A DNA stretch of 64,000 bases, from contig JAULSU010000001.1 of NCBI GenBank assembly GCA_030512335.1, positions 1,364,001 to 1,428,000 on the forward strand. The letters run 5' to 3'. Below the pieces are notes generated by a model. It was given only the letters and a program-made list of their open reading frames with translations, was not told the origin of the DNA and ran no database searches. Origin of the DNA: Immersiella caudata. Taxonomy: Eukaryota; Ascomycota; Sordariomycetes; Sordariales; Lasiosphaeriaceae. Made by a program: the position numbers and the translations under genes. The first letter of the stretch is position 1, and each line of letters begins with the position of its first letter. Positions 1 through 12,921 of the stretch are shown here, one piece after another.

Positions 1-2650
1 CTGGGTTTGATGAAGGCTTCAACGGCCAACTTGCACGCCACGCGAAAGCACATACCGCGCAGAGCACTCGCGTTCCCTAGCACTTGCAAAAAAAGACCGC
101 CATGGTGCTATTAGGCCCCCGGCTTGCGTCTCCGATATATGCTAAATTCAGCGAGTGAGAACTGAAGGGACCGATGGGCGGGCAGCGAGTTTGCAGTCAA
201 CTGCTAACCCAATACCCTCTGGAAGAGACAGACAGAACCCAACCGTGGAAGACTCGTCACATCTCACAAAAGAAGAATTCTGTGGACCGATGATGAGCTA
301 ATGCAGACGATCTATGCAGGATTCTGGGGCACAGCCGGGTTCAGGCATGAAGAAAGACTGCACGCCCAACACCGAGATAGGAGTGAACCGCCAGATCCGA
401 GGTTGGCACCAGTCGGAAGCTGAACTCAGCTTGGAGAAACAAGTCTCAGCACCGCATTGTTTCGTAGCCGACAGCGGCTTGCTCTGCACAGCGGATCAGT
501 CAAACAGTCTTGGCTACTGCTGATGGTCAATCAAGATCGCAGCAGCTATCACCGCGACTATGCCAGCCTCGCTCCGTCGGGCATGGGTGTGGAAGATAGG
601 AAAGGGGGTGGCGAGCAAGCAGCCGACGCCGAAAAGACCAGCTGCAGACGCCCGGACGGAAGCATCGTCGTAGGCAAAGAAAAGCCGGAGAACGATCCAC
701 AGACCTGGACGTGGGCGCGGTAGCAACCCTTCCTTATCGATGGACCAATAGTTCGAGCAACGGATCCGTGGACCTCGCAGCGCCCACCCAGCCCTACGGC
801 AAGCCGATCTGCGCCGCGAAGGCGGGACTCACGCATCCCGGAAAAGCCCGAACCGCCGACGGCCATCAAAGTAGACGTGGAGCAGCCGGATGGGCAAGAT
901 ACTACAGTCCAAAAGGAGGTGTGACAGCAACGTTTCCAGCGCCGTAGCGACCTATTCCGATTGGCTCGCTCTTCTCTGACATTGCTTGAAAGTCATCGCC
1001 TGGCAGGACATGCTTTTCTTGCCCGAGAGTCTGCGGCAAGAAGAAGATGGCGGTCAGAAGATTGTTGTGTCGTTTGGTGGGAAGCAGCCACTTGGGCTTC
1101 CGCCGCCCTCGCCTGCGTTAGCACGCAAGTGTCTCGCGGGGTGCAGAGAAGTAGGTGGGCAGTTTCAGCTAGGCGCTTCAGGAAGGTTGCACCAGCTAGT
1201 CCTAGCGGAATATCTCGCGGGATCCTGTGGGAGGAAGAGAACGCTGATGCTGATGCCGAGGCGGTCTACGGGGAAGCTGGAGCGATAGCCTCGGAAGTGG
1301 ACTGACAGCCTGGCGCGGGCTGAAGAGCGCAAAAATTTATCGTGCCGCACTCGGCATGGAAAGTGGTATTCCATTACGTCTTTCGAACGGCAGCAAGGTG
1401 CTTGGGATTGAGTCGCCGGCGCTGTTCCGAACGGTGGACTGCGGGAGTGAGACTGAGAGTCGTGGGGGTTGCAATAACAAATGGCAGATAAGGAATGTTT
1501 GAGCTGCGATATTCAGGTGCGAATCGGAATGCCCATGGCCAGCTCAGACCCGCAGCGATCTGTGGCCAAGCTAGGCGAGGGTGGTGATACCGACGCTGTG
1601 TTTGGCTGCCAATCTATTAGAGCAGTGACTGGCCTCACATGAAGCAATGGCTGGTTTCTGCTGGCTGGTGTGAAGCGACGTGAAATCCCTGAGCCTTCAC
1701 CTGAATTATTGGTGCGGGTTTTCTGGGGACTAATTGGATCAGTGCGATGATAGCCATACCCGACATCGCACTCTGGTTACGACCGTTTTGCGTGATGAAG
1801 ATTTATGATGCTGTGAGATGCTGTGATACTTACTCTGCAGTCAGGCTCAGCGCCGCCTGCAGGGAGGGATTGAGAAAGTAAGGAGAAGCTGTGCGACCAA
1901 CCGGGAATGGACAGGCACAGCGAGCAAATCGTCTCAACTCAGCTTGATGCCAGCATCCAGCCTCCTGCAAGAGGCTGCAAGCACTCGCGCCATCAGGCAG
2001 GCTGTAGACTGCCCGTCGTGATGTCGTGAGCATGGCATGCTTGTTTGGCTGAGAGGTGAGGGGTTGCCTTGGTCTTCCAATGCAGCCATAATGCAGCAGG
2101 TGCATTGACGCATGCAGCATCCCCAGCTCAGCCAAGCTGGACGACAGTTGTGCACCCAGGTTTAAGTCGCCTCCTGGTGGCGGGACGGCGTCAACGGAGG
2201 CGTAGGAACATAGTAGTAGGGTTTGATGGCGGAGGGAGACAGCAGGCTGATGGCGGACGTTGTTTGGTGGTTGATGCGACTGCGGTGCGTATGTAAGAGT
2301 GATTCGATGGAGCTTGGTAAAGAGGCTTGATTCACCCCACCTTCCACCTCAACATCAAATCCCGCCGACTGGGCAGCTCCCTCTCGGTCCCGCTGGACCT
2401 CCATATTCTCTTCATTTGCCGCGTCGCCTCTCAACTCATAGACGGCTTTGTAAATGGCACATCCGATAAGCTAGCGGGACTAACGGGTGAGTTGATAGCC
2501 TAGAAAGGAAGCCCAGTCCAGGCATCCAGGGCATCGTGGCCTCTGAACGCGGAGCGAGGGTTGCAGAATGGCAGCCGCCTGTTCGGCCCTCGACTCCCCA
2601 TCTTACCGACTCCACTGGCGCGACCCCCTCTGACTCTATCATCCCGGCAA
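1..2650. other. Non-coding flank, no gene seen
   Basis: Only short open frames on both strands, none with a recognisable motif, continuing frame or convincing splice structure. The last few hundred bases belong to the upstream region of the adenine phosphoribosyltransferase gene. A neighbouring gene could lie beyond the left edge. Confidence 0.5.
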
Positions 2651-2654
2651 GGGG

Positions 2655-2912
2655 TCCGTTTTCTTTTTTTTTCACGCTCTGGCAACTCGGGGCTCTTGCA
2701 GACCGCATCGTTCTAATTCGCTGCTTGTCGAGATTTCTTTGCAACGCTTACGCCCATCTTTTTCGTGTTGCACACCCTCCCCCAGGCCTCTTTTTTGTTT
2801 GGCTTGCGCTCACCCACGGCCGGCTCACGTTTTTTTTTTCGCTTGAGATACGAGGCCTTACTTTTTGACCCCCTCCCCCAATATCTCGTACCCTCCTTCT
2901 TCTCTCCTCATC
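2655..2912 (+). promoter_or_regulatory. Pyrimidine-rich promoter/5' UTR of the APRT gene
   Basis: The stretch before the start codon at 2913 carries several T runs (near 2660-2672 and 2828-2839) and CT-rich blocks ending in CCCTCCTTCTTCTCTCCTCA. Such CT-rich tracts are common just upstream of the transcription start of well-expressed housekeeping genes in filamentous fungi. No clear TATA box is seen. The exact transcription start is unknown. Confidence 0.4.
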
Positions 2913-3862
2913 ATGAGCCCAACCACCTACGCCTCCCAAGTCCCTCTGACGTCGGCCGAAGTCGCCGTCCTCTCCAAAAACAACAGCAACCCCAGCGAGA
3001 CCACCGCCGCCACGGCCTCCACCGCGACCCAAGATGCCTCGGGAGGACAGCCCGCCGCCGCCTCCGCCGCCGCCCCCGAACTCGCCAGTACAAAGATAAA
3101 GCTGCTCGGGGCCCTACGGAGCTTCCCGGACTTCCCGATCCCCGGTATCCAGTTCATCGACATCCTGCCGCTCTTCCAGGACGTCTCCATCCACCTGTCG
3201 CTGCTGCGCGCGCTGGAGCTCCAGGTGCTCGAGTCTGGCGTGAAGCCCGATGTGATAGTGGGGTTGGATGCGCGGGGCTTTCTCTTCGGCCCCTCGATGG
3301 CGCTGCGGCTCAATGCCGGCTTCGTCCCCGTGCGCAAGCAGGGCAAGATGCCCGGCCCCTGCGTGACGGTCGCCTACGAAAAGGAGTACGGCACCGACTA
3401 CTTCCAGATGCAGGAGGGCGCCATCAAGCCGGGCCAGAAGGTCCTCGTCGTCGACGACATCATCGCGACTGGTAAGTCCGTTGAAAAAGCAGACCTCGGT
3501 GCCTTTTTTTTTCCTTGCCCCTGCCCCTGGCAATCGAACCAAGTTCACCCGTCACAACCGCGCAACCGCAATGGCGCGATCCCGTCCTGCCAGGGGGGTA
3601 CCCCGCCAATCAGCCGCTGTCCCTCACCACGGGTGTCATTCAATCCACTCACCGCTCACCATATCACCTCATTTCTTGTGGCCCAAGACTAACATTTATC
3701 TCCCTCTTTGCAGGCGGATCCGCTGCCGCTGCTGGTGATCTCGTCAAGAAGCTCGGCGGCGACTTGGTGGGGTATCTCTTTATCTTGGAGATTCCCTTCC
3801 TCAAGGGCCGCGAGAAGCTCGGAGGCGTCCCCACCACCACCCTGCTCGAGACCGATGGTTAG
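2913..3862 (+). CDS. Adenine phosphoribosyltransferase (two exons)
   Basis: Purine salvage enzyme that makes AMP from adenine and PRPP in the cytosol. Exons 2913-3471 and 3714-3862 give 235 residues. The intron 3472-3713 has a GTAAGT donor, a GACTAAC branch site and a TTTGCAG acceptor. Splicing joins the PRPP-binding loop: exon 1 ends VLVVDDIIAT plus one base, and exon 2 continues GGSAAAAG (about residues 177-191). Other family signatures are RGFLFGP (121-127) and RKQGKMPG (141-148). The core starts near residue 58 (TKIKLLGALRSFPDFPIPGI). About 55 Ala/Thr/Ser-rich residues precede it and are longer than in bacterial or yeast Apt, so a later start is possible, but no in-frame Met lies between. 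An upstream in-frame ATG at 2865 would add 16 residues; the ATG at 2913 follows the CT-rich leader and fits better. Confidence 0.93.
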
Positions 3863-4635
3863 ACGAACAGTGTCAACGCCACAAATTCGCGCGGACTCAC
3901 CGCATCCGAGGGGTTTCTACACGAAGCCCAACCCACTCCTCATGTTCTTCCTTCAAGGGCTCTTTTGGGGCAATGCCTAGCTCTAGGCTCGATATCCAAC
4001 TGGCCCCCGTCCTTTAGACTTTTTTTTATCTTTTATGTTCCTGGGTCAAGGGGAATCTCTCACGGGCGGAGGAAGGAATATCCGACTTATGTATCAACTG
4101 GCGTTTGGGGCCGCTAAAAAGTTTTCTTATGCATGATAGACCTGGGGCATGAGATGAATGAAGTGCTAGCCTCGCCAAATCTCAGTTGGACTGTGGTGAC
4201 ACCTGAAGAGCAAGACTGGACCTTGGGTAATGGCAAAGCAATATGAGGGCTAATAACGGACTCGAGTAGGACGACATCATTGATGGCACACATAATATCC
4301 ATGAGTGGGTGTACCAGATCCTTACTGGTGAAGCTGGGTAGCTGCATTGAACCTTTGTGTTTTACAGAGTTTGTCTGGACACCATCTTGGCGCAATGCAA
4401 GGTACCATACCTTGAGATCGTCCCATGTGTTGAGGTGAATCGCAGAGGAGATGAACCCAAACAGGAACCTAACGTTACACAACTCATCTCCATTCTAGAC
4501 CTTGCAAAAGCCATCGACAAATCCATCTGCTTATTTCCATGATGCATTTCCCATTTCTATCATACTGCAGAGCCGCCACCAGCTCTCCATTCTTAGTTAT
4601 ATACATAGCGCATAATACGTACACATTTCCCAGGT
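3863..4635. other. Convergent 3' intergenic region
   Basis: It holds the 3' ends of the APRT gene (+) and the GH47 gene (-), which converge here. T-rich sequence near 4018-4035 and AT-rich stretches near 4590-4625 suit transcript ends. Two short open frames (4114-4482 minus, 4357-4542 plus) have no recognisable features and are probably chance. Confidence 0.5.
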
Positions 4636-7600
4636 TTACGAGTTCACACCCGCATCCCCCTCATCAACAATGATGTTCCTCACCCTCGACCCCTGACTCT
4701 CAATATAATACCGCCTTGCCAGCCCCACGCGCTCAGCCATAGCTAGCTGGTGGTATGCTGTCTCGCCACCACCGACCATAACCATGGGAATTGGATGGCG
4801 CCGAGGAATGCCCCCCGGCGTATGCTGCACCTCGTCCAACAAGGGGCGGACGATCCCATTGCCAGCAGCGGAGAGGGCATAAGCGCGGTAGTCTGCGCCG
4901 TCTTCTTCGTCGTCCGAGACGATGACGGCAAGCTGGAGGGAGCGCGGGGACTGCGTGTAAGCAGGGATGTTGCCGAGTTTGGTGCTGAAGCTGCACCCGC
5001 CGCGGCGGACGATGATGACCTGGTGGTCGCGGGGTGCTTCTTCAGGGATGGGGCCGGTACAGGCCAGGCCTGCAGCGAAGACGGTTGTCCAGGGGAATAT
5101 ACTCGGGTCGACGGGGCCGAACTCGCCTACGCGAGCGCCGGCTGGGACGACTGTTGGGGGCAAGGGGGCGGCACCGATGCCTGTTGGTGTGATAGCCGTT
5201 TGGTTAACGACTAGATTGTAGGGTAGGGCAACGTTGATGGGCGACTGGGATTCCAGGGATGAGACGATCCGGGTGAGGAGAGATTTTACCCGAGAGCCAA
5301 ATTCGGTGACACGGGAGGTGGTGGTCGGTTTGCTGGCCGCCTCAGCGGTCTTGGAGCGAATGGGCTCCTTCCAAGAATCCAAGGCAGCATCGTATTCCAG
5401 GTCGGCTTCATCGTCGCCCTCGTCATCCGAGAGCAGCTCAACACGGTGCAAATGCTGTAGCTTGTTGAACACCGGGTCCCGGACAAGGTTAAATCTGGGG
5501 TCCGAGACGTCGCCCAGTATAGCCCGATCTAGTACGATGAACTCATCTCGCCCGAGCAGTGCCCCGTTGACCGTGCTGACACGCCACTCTCGTTCTTCCC
5601 CTTCGTCCATTTGCATGGTGAGCTTCAGACCGGAAAGGGTGGAGACGCGGATCCGGTCAGCGCTGAGGCGCTCCATGCTTTGGCCGCCCAACAAATAGTT
5701 GAACATGGTGCCACCAACCACTTCCTGGGCGTTGGAGGCAAACTCTAGACTTACTTCGACCGGGGACCTCACCTTGGCGCATGTACCATTGTCCGGCACC
5801 AGCTCCGGGGGGAGGGTCCAAGGGTATAGCGCGGCATTCGATCTCGCTAGGGCTTGACCACCCGGTTCTGCAGGCCTCATATCCGGGCGAGAGTTAGGCA
5901 ATAAGTGCAGGTCCAACATCCGTGCCGCGTGAAAGATGTCATCCCTCGCAGCAATAACGGAGCCGGTAAGGGGAACTGTGGAAGGCTTCGGCGGACATGT
6001 GTTTCTGTACGACTCGTCGAAGTAGGGAACCAGGGCCTTCTTGTTGGATGTCTGACGAGATTTCTCAACCATCGATTTTGCTTTGGGAATAATAAGGGGA
6101 TGGCCTTCGGTGGTAAATACGTAGGCAGCATCCAATTTGTTCAAGGGATGTTCGTCATCGAAGAGCAAGTACATGTACTTTGCGGTCTCTCCTAGGAAGA
6201 AACTCTCCATGCGATCGCTCTTCTCGCCGTCCAACACGTTCTGGAGCCCGGCCCATCCGCAGGGGGTCCAGCACCGTCTGGTAATGTCCCGAAGGACCAT
6301 CTCACCGACATAGAGATACCAAGGGTCCTTGGTGGCACGGTAGAGGTGGTATGTAGACTCGATAAATTCCGGGCGCAGCGGCCACCAGCCGAGGCCCCCT
6401 TCGACGGTCTTATCCCTAATCGACCATCGTTCTGGGAGGGCGGAGTATCGGGTCCAAATAGCCGTATAGAGCAGGCCTGTCTCAACGGCCTCATCCACCT
6501 CACCTGCCAGTACTAGAAGCCCAGCATAGTACGCGCCGAGACTGTCAACCCACGTCGAGGCGAGCGAGCCAGTGTACAGGTTGACGTTCTCATAGTGAGG
6601 ATGGTCCTTCTCGCTGTAGAGGTGGCGTTTTATCGCCGCATGGGCGTGGTGCCAGGCTTGCAAAAAAGTGTCTGGCGAATTCTCCACATCGCTCAAGGGT
6701 GTGAAAATGTCGTTGGGGTCCATCCAAGCACCATGGGCTGGTCTGGGGACTGTCCGGTTCGGAGGCTCGTGGCCTGAGAGCAGAATATGGGTCTTCAGGG
6801 CGTACTCGAAGAAGCTGTCTGCGCCAGCACCTATGACGGAGTGACCCCCTATCCAGTGGCCGTGCTCGGCGTCAACCCCGGCGCCAATCAGGCCAATTTG
6901 ACTCTTCCGGTACCATACGGCCCAGAACGCCCGCTTCGCAAGCTGCTCGAAACGCGGGTCGCCGGTCAAACGGCTCAACACCGTAAACTCAAGCACGAGA
7001 GAGCCTGCACCAGCGCTGCATGTCTCGGTAATCTCGGCAGGCCCTTCGGCGCTGCCTTTCCCAGGCCGACCATCGTGCAGGGGTGAATTGGTGTAGAAGG
7101 GAATCCCGTGTCGCAGATTGACTCGCGGGTACGGCATGCCTGTCTTGGTGTAGAAGGCTGGAAGGAGTCTTTGAGCAAGATCGAGCGCGAGACGAAGCAG
7201 TTGACCGTCATATTTGAAACCGCTCGGCCACGAGATAGGTCGGGGTTTGATGAAATCATTGTCGGGGTGGTGGGGTTGGTAGCCAGTGATGGGCAGCGCG
7301 CCGATGGCGAACAAATGCGCGCTCAGGAGACCCCCAACGCCGCGGATCACGGTCTCGAAGACTTGGACTTTGCTGTCGACGTCAAATCCCCGGGCGCGCA
7401 GCCCCGCCCCAGACGGCCCTGGCCGGCCATCGCCATACTGCTGCACCAGGGCTTCAACGCCATCTTGGAAGTCCCTGAGCGCCTTGGGCCCGGTGTCGCG
7501 ATCGTCTGGAGGGGCCGAAGCGAGGATGGCCAGAGTGGAAAGGCTGTCGATCAGAGTGAGCGAGTAGTTCCCCAGCACATCGTTCAGCTCGACGTGGCGG

Positions 7601-7970
7601 GGGTTATGGGCATCCCGGGTCAGCGGTGCGCACGAGACGGGGCGCAACTAAGGTTGGACTGAGGTCAGCATGGATCTTGGGTCTGGATATCGCATGTACG
7701 GGTTGGTTGTACCTCGTCCTCGGGAAAGGCAACCCGCATGTAGTTGTCATAGCCATGATAGAACAGGTCGACAGTTTCACGACGGAGCTCGGCGACGCGG
7801 GCAGGGTGCATAGCAGCCGCGCCGAGCCATTGCGCCGGGACGGAGGCTATGGCGACGGCGAGGAGCAGCAGTTGGAGCCACGGCGCCGTCCGGCGGACAT
7901 CCCTGCCGGGCCATCGCGTTGGTGGGAGGGGGGACCCGTCACTGTCGCCAGCCGATGAACTGGGGTCCAT
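4636..7970 (-). CDS. EDEM/Mnl1-like GH47 alpha-mannosidase with PA domain
   Basis: ER quality-control protein of glycoside hydrolase family 47. EDEM/Htm1 members trim mannose from N-glycans of misfolded glycoproteins and mark them for ER-associated degradation. Exons 7970-7713 and 7647-4636 (minus) give 1089 residues. The 65-nt intron 7648-7712 joins AFPEDE to LRPVSCAPL, a run conserved in the family. An uncut signal or anchor lies at about residues 30-48 (PWLQLLLLAVAIASVPAQWL). The GH47 domain covers about 60-605, with ELNDVLGNYSLTLIDSLSTL, PEFIESTYHLYR (512-523, carrying the conserved acid) and VFTTEGHPL (596-604, calcium-site Thr). A protease-associated domain occupies about 925-1070 (VIIVRRGGCSFSTKLGNIP, then IPMVMVGGGE), as in EDEM3-type proteins. 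The middle has an acidic, poorly conserved stretch (DDEGDDEADLEYD). At 1089 residues it is longer than yeast Mnl1 because of the PA end. Confidence 0.93.
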
Positions 7971-10900
7971 GCCGAGAGAGGCATTACCTGAGGCCGGATA
8001 TGAATGCCCGCATCAAGATCGGCCAAAAGAGCGTTGCTGTGCTTTCGGGAGGAACGGCGTCATCAAACCGTTTGTTGCGGGCGGCCACCTTGCTGTCCTT
8101 CCAATTGACAGGTGGCAGGGGCCACAGACACTGCTTATCTTATCGCTAATAACCCTAACCCCGCATGATGCAATGCGGTATTCTCCGTTTGCATCATGCG
8201 TGCAACGCATTCCAAAGCCCGAGCGTAGAGCTCTGGAACACGGTAAGTCGGAGTTACGGGAGCGCCGAGCGTGGCCTGTGAAGCCCGGACCACAGAGCGC
8301 GCACCTTGCTGGCCGCCTACCACGGCTCCGCTGATTGCTCTTGCATTTTGCCTCCATCCCGAAGAGCATGATGAACAGCTTCGCCGGCATGTCGGAGCCT
8401 ACCCTCCACCGCGTGGCACTGACCTGACAGCAAGCTTCAGTACGGCGCGGCAGAAAGACACAACCCCTGACAGCGTTGGTAGGTAAACGCGCACCGGTCA
8501 TCTCCACGCACGAGAAGATGCTGTGCCGCGCTCTCGCTCGCCTCAACCATGGAAATGCAGCACCATATCACTCCAGCCTCACCCGGGTCGGTCGACGGAG
8601 TCACGGCCAAGCAATTGGGATTGCAGAGCCACCCATGGTTCGACAGCGGGACTGCCGATTGTCCCCAGACCTGGAATGCTGTTGACCTGCGTATACCCTT
8701 TGCCACCAGCGACCGAAACCGTGTTGAGTTTAGGCGCGCCGGCACGACTCCCCACGCTGCGAAGCTTTTACGGATGCGAGTTGTCAAGGCAGATTTGCGG
8801 TTCACGGAATAGGAAGGTCGCTCCCACATCAACCCCATACCAGAGGCACTAGAGATCCAACAGCACGACTCAGTGGGCCGACGCCGACGCAAGACGCTGT
8901 TCACTTGTGACAGCACGCGCAGCGACGCCATTTTCGCCCGCCCGCTCAAGCGCTCAAGCGTCCGGTTGGTGCTCAAGTGCTTTTGTCCTTTCGCTGGAAT
9001 CTGCAACCGGGATGAAAGCCGGTTTGAGGTGTCGTCCCACAAGACGTTCCGCTTGCCGTCCCGCGAGCGGACGCTGTCCGCGGATGCGCCTCCGCCACGC
9101 CGTCTCCTTACCGGTAAAACTAGCCTGGCATGTTTTTTGGGTCCCTTACCGCCTCCGACTAAGTCTCCGAGAAGAAGCGTCGCCGACCTCGTCGTTGTCA
9201 GCGAGGGCTCCAAGTGCCCTCGGGGTCCAGACTTTACTCCTTCATCCTGGCGTCCGCCCGCGCATGGAACGCGTCACATCAACAGGGGACACACCTACAG
9301 AGAACGGGGTCCAGGAATCAAAACCGGACACTCCTGGAACTTCCCGACGACCCTGGACCGTGGTCTCAGTCGCAATGTCTCTCGACGACATTAGCGTCGG
9401 TGGCTAAATATATCCAAGGTGTAGACCATCACGGTGAGGCTCCCCTGGTGCAGGTTCTGCAAACGCCATCCAGCAGACACGGGCGAGTATGCCCGCTGCC
9501 GCTGCTGTTGTGAGGCGCCGAGACGGCAAAGTGCAATCAACTTGTGCGGCGGTGGGATTCCGGAAAACTCTTCGTCGTCGGCGTCGTCATCGGCGGAACA
9601 GGCACGCGGCCAATATCGCAAAGGCATTGCGTGCTGTAGCATGCCGGTCGAACCCGGTCTTTGGAGGCAGTCCGTTTCCCTATCGTATACGTACCTGTTC
9701 GAGGTCATAACCTTAAAAGTTATTTTGTCCATGTGCGTCCGTGTTGCACCCGCCAGCTTCGACTCGAGTGCCGAGCTGAACGTTGGGCCAGGGCAATGAA
9801 ACTGTGCGCTCGAAGAGATCCACCCCCTATCGTAGGGTTGGACGGACCCCTCTTGAACGTGCTTTCTTTGATGTCTTCAAGCAATTACAAAACCACCAGC
9901 CAAGGAATAATACAAACTCAGACTCACCAGTCCTCCGGCGCCCTCTTAGGCCCTCCCAAGCGGCCTCTAAACTATACCAAATTGCAACCTCGGTGACAAT
10001 GCCCCTCTTGCAAACCTGACTCCCTCCCGTATCCCTCAACTTGAACCATCTCGGTGACCAACCACTCAGGTCACAACACCAAAAGCCCACCCACCCGACC
10101 TTTCTTTGCCGGCCGCATTGGCATCATTAACATTACTCTTCAGCAAAGAAGAATAAAGCCTCCACATTGGGATTCTACCCACGGTGGCCTCCTACTGTCG
10201 CATGCTCCGAGCCGGGCACAGTGACCCATTATCGAGGCCTAGCCAGGCGCCCTCTCTTTGTACCACTACATTGAGCACTTTACAGCATACAGCATCCACC
10301 ATCGCAAAAGGTAGAAAAAAGTACGTGATAAAAAAACACAAATCATGATTGGTGAATACCGCGAAATTGCAACCTCGCACCCAAGCCCATGAGCTGCATT
10401 CCTGCATTCTTTCAACTCGGACCGTGTGGCACCTTGTAAAGCAAACGGAATGATTGGGTGATTGGATGTCAAAGGCAAAAGCAGTTTCAAGTTAGGCAGA
10501 GCAGGCAGCACAGGTGCGGCACGGTGAGGAGGCATACACCCCCTTTCATTCTGAGGCTGCGCGAGGCAAAGAATCAGAGCTTGGTTGGCAAACAGTGACC
10601 AAAACACGATGAGCAAGAAAGACACGAGATGGGTTTGATTTGAAATCAGTGGTGATCATGATTCATGCTTTGCTTGCGTTCCTTGGCAGGTATTGTGCAC
10701 ATCATTTGCTGTTCATCAGCGTTCGTTTGTGCGGATGTGTCTAGCTGCAAGGTAGTAGAGTCGGTTCCATCACTGGGAGGATGACTGTATGGAGGCCATT
10801 TCTCCTAAACTGCTGCTGCTCTCTCAAAATGGGGAGCGTGTGGTATCGGAAGCCGTTCCCTTGTTCACAAAATCCAAGCTTGCACCCCCATCCCTAGCCC

Positions 10901-11037
10901 CTTTTCCCAATGTGAAGTGAAGTGTGATGATGATAAAGAGTAGCCAGCGCAATGGCAAAAAAAACCGAATCATACAGCGCACGCTGAAACTCCGTGGTAG
11001 AGACGAAATAGCGCATAAATAAAGTATCGAGCTGTTA
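7971..11037. other. Intergenic region, no gene supported
   Basis: The region separates the start of the GH47 gene from the 3' end of the Myb-like gene. Several overlapping open frames of 150-260 codons on both strands at 8.0-9.4 kb lack recognisable motifs and compete with each other, so I do not call them. A telomere-like motif sits at 8151-8162. The 10.6-11.0 kb part is probably 3' UTR of the minus-strand gene. Confidence 0.5.
8147..8162. repeat. Telomere-like AACCCTAACCCC motif
   Basis: About two units of the fungal telomere repeat (CCCTAA)n occur 181 bp upstream of the GH47 gene start. Similar short motifs in fungal promoters can bind telobox/Tbf1- or Rap1-type proteins. That is family knowledge; nothing here proves binding. 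Confidence 0.45.
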
Positions 11038-12921
11038 TCAATGCGCAGCATATACATGCTCCTGCGCCTGTGTTTGTTGCTGCATCATTTGCTCGCACGC
11101 TTGTCGTGCCACACGCTCACTGTGGTGGCTGTTGAGGTCTCGCGACTGTCCTCCATTGCTGCCGTCGTCGTAGCCCATGTCCGCTACTTCGGGGCTTAAG
11201 CTGCTCTCTGCCCTGATCGGCCTGTTGAAAATCTGATCGAGGTACTCGTTCTCCTGCTCTGGCGTAAATGTGGGGGCGATGCTGGCCTCATCCATCATCT
11301 CGAACGGGCTTTGGCGAGCAGCGGCAACATGGTGTGGGTGGCCTTGGAAGGGGTGGTGTAGACCGAGGCCGTTGGACCAGTCGCCCATGACGCTCTGGAT
11401 GGGTTGGTAACCGTTCTGGGAGACGCGACGTCGCGCTGCCTTGTTTTTCCTCCTTCGCGTCCCGCTCTTGTCGTCTAGCGTCGGCTCCTCGACACCCAGC
11501 TTTACGAGCATCGCCTCAATATGCTGCGGCTTCCAGTCCCATACTCTGCAGCCGCCGTTCTCTTTCATGCGAGCCAAAATGAGCTGGTACCGCTTCTCCT
11601 CGTAGTACTGGTGAGCTTCTCTTAGACGCTCCATCTGTTGAGAAGATTAGTACACTGCAGAAAACCGACACCAACCCATCAGTCAAACTTACCTCTCGCT
11701 CAGGCCAGACGCCGAACCTGGCCACGGCGCGTGAAACCTTCATCTGGAGGGCGGCCTTCTCCCAGTTGCCTTGGTGCTTCTCCGAGTACTTCGCCTTCAT
11801 TTCTTCCCACATACCCTTGCCCTTCTCGGCAATGAGCTCCTTCCGTAGTTGGAATAGGTACTTGTCGTCTTCGGGCGCGTCATCTCTGAGCGTGAGCTCC
11901 TCTCGGTCCTCGTCGTTTTCGAGCCCACCCTGTACATCCAACGAACCAACTTGAGGTGTCCCCTTCGGCGTCCGCGATGGCTTCCGTACGGGCGTGACCT
12001 TTTTCCGGATGCCCCCTGACGATCTGTGAGTTGGTCGGTGGTGGGAGGCGTAATGCGGAATAAGCATCGAAGGATCACCCCTCAGATCCTCGATCCTCGG
12101 AGCTGGCTCGGGTCTGTAGGCAGATTGATGTGGTCGCGTCAGCGTGGACGGCGGCCCTGATGGAGGGAGATGGTGGTGCATGTGAGACGGTGCGCTGACG
12201 GGGACATGGGTCGGTTGCTGCTGCTGTTGCCTCGGGACAAACAGCTCTGGATCGAGTTGGACATTTGGGTATTGGTAGCTGTGAAAGGGGTGGTGTGAAA
12301 CCTCTGGCTCATGGCCGCCCGAGACGGTGAAGTGGCCAAGATACGGATCGATTGGCGGCGGCACATCCGCCTTGGGCGACGACGGGTGGTGGCTTCCTGG
12401 AGGCGAGTGAGCCATGTAGGCCGCCATATCGAACGTAGGTGCCTCCGAGACGGGATGGACTGTCATGGGCGAGGAGCCCTGGCTGCTTGTATTCATATCA
12501 TATGGGCCCCGGCCGTAGTACATTTTGCAAGTGTTCGGAGGCGTCGGTATCTGTGCCCCAGCAGCAGAGCTCTGAGACTGGCGATAACTCCTCATTGGTT
12601 TCGCGGCTTTTCTAGGCTGGAGAGGAGGGCTTCCAGCGTTCGATACCGGTGTTAATAGGGTAGGGTCTGCTGCTGCTGGGTAGTTAAACGAAGACACGCC
12701 CGAGACCTGCCGAAGACGTGAGTCACTACACCTCATGAGGCGGGAACGGGTGGACTGAAAGGAGTCTCGTCTGGACGTACGGCACTATAAGGGTCCAGCT
12801 CGGGGGTGGTGTAGGCACCCGTCGAGGCGCCGCTGGAGCAGGAAGTTGAATCGCACAGGGAGTCCGCCTGGACACGGTCGGTGTGGTGCGGGCCTGGCGA
12901 GAGATAATGGCTGCTGACCAT
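11038..12921 (-). CDS. Putative nuclear regulator with tryptophan-rich Myb-like region
   Basis: Three exons on the minus strand: 12921-12781, 12706-11693 and 11634-11038, 583 residues. Intron 1 (12707-12780) runs from GTACGT to GGCAG. Intron 2 (11635-11692) has GTAAGT, a TACTAATC branch and CAACAG; it joins FGVWPERE to MERLREAHQY in frame. Residues 1-300 are disordered and rich in Pro, His, Gln and Ser, with a Q run. A basic patch (IRKKVTPVRKPSRTPKG) lies near 280-297. Residues about 325-440 form the only compact part, with spaced tryptophans (GKGMWEEM, GNWEKAALQM, FGVWPERE, CRVWDWKPQHIE), like two SANT/Myb-type repeats. Another basic patch (GTRRRKNKAARRR) follows. I recognise the compact region as widely kept in ascomycetes but cannot name the protein; a DNA-binding role is inference. 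The ATG at 12921 was chosen over one at 13164 because the extra 81 residues look non-coding. Confidence 0.8.

Noticed and set aside
8437..9213. Minus-strand open frame of 258 codons
   Set aside because: No recognisable motif, no splice partners, and overlapping plus-strand frames of similar length. At this GC content one such frame by chance in 64 kb is plausible.
9263..9406. Frame ending in MERVTSTGDTPTENG... that looks like a transporter N-terminus
   Set aside because: No membrane helices or further exons follow within the next kilobases, so it is most likely chance.
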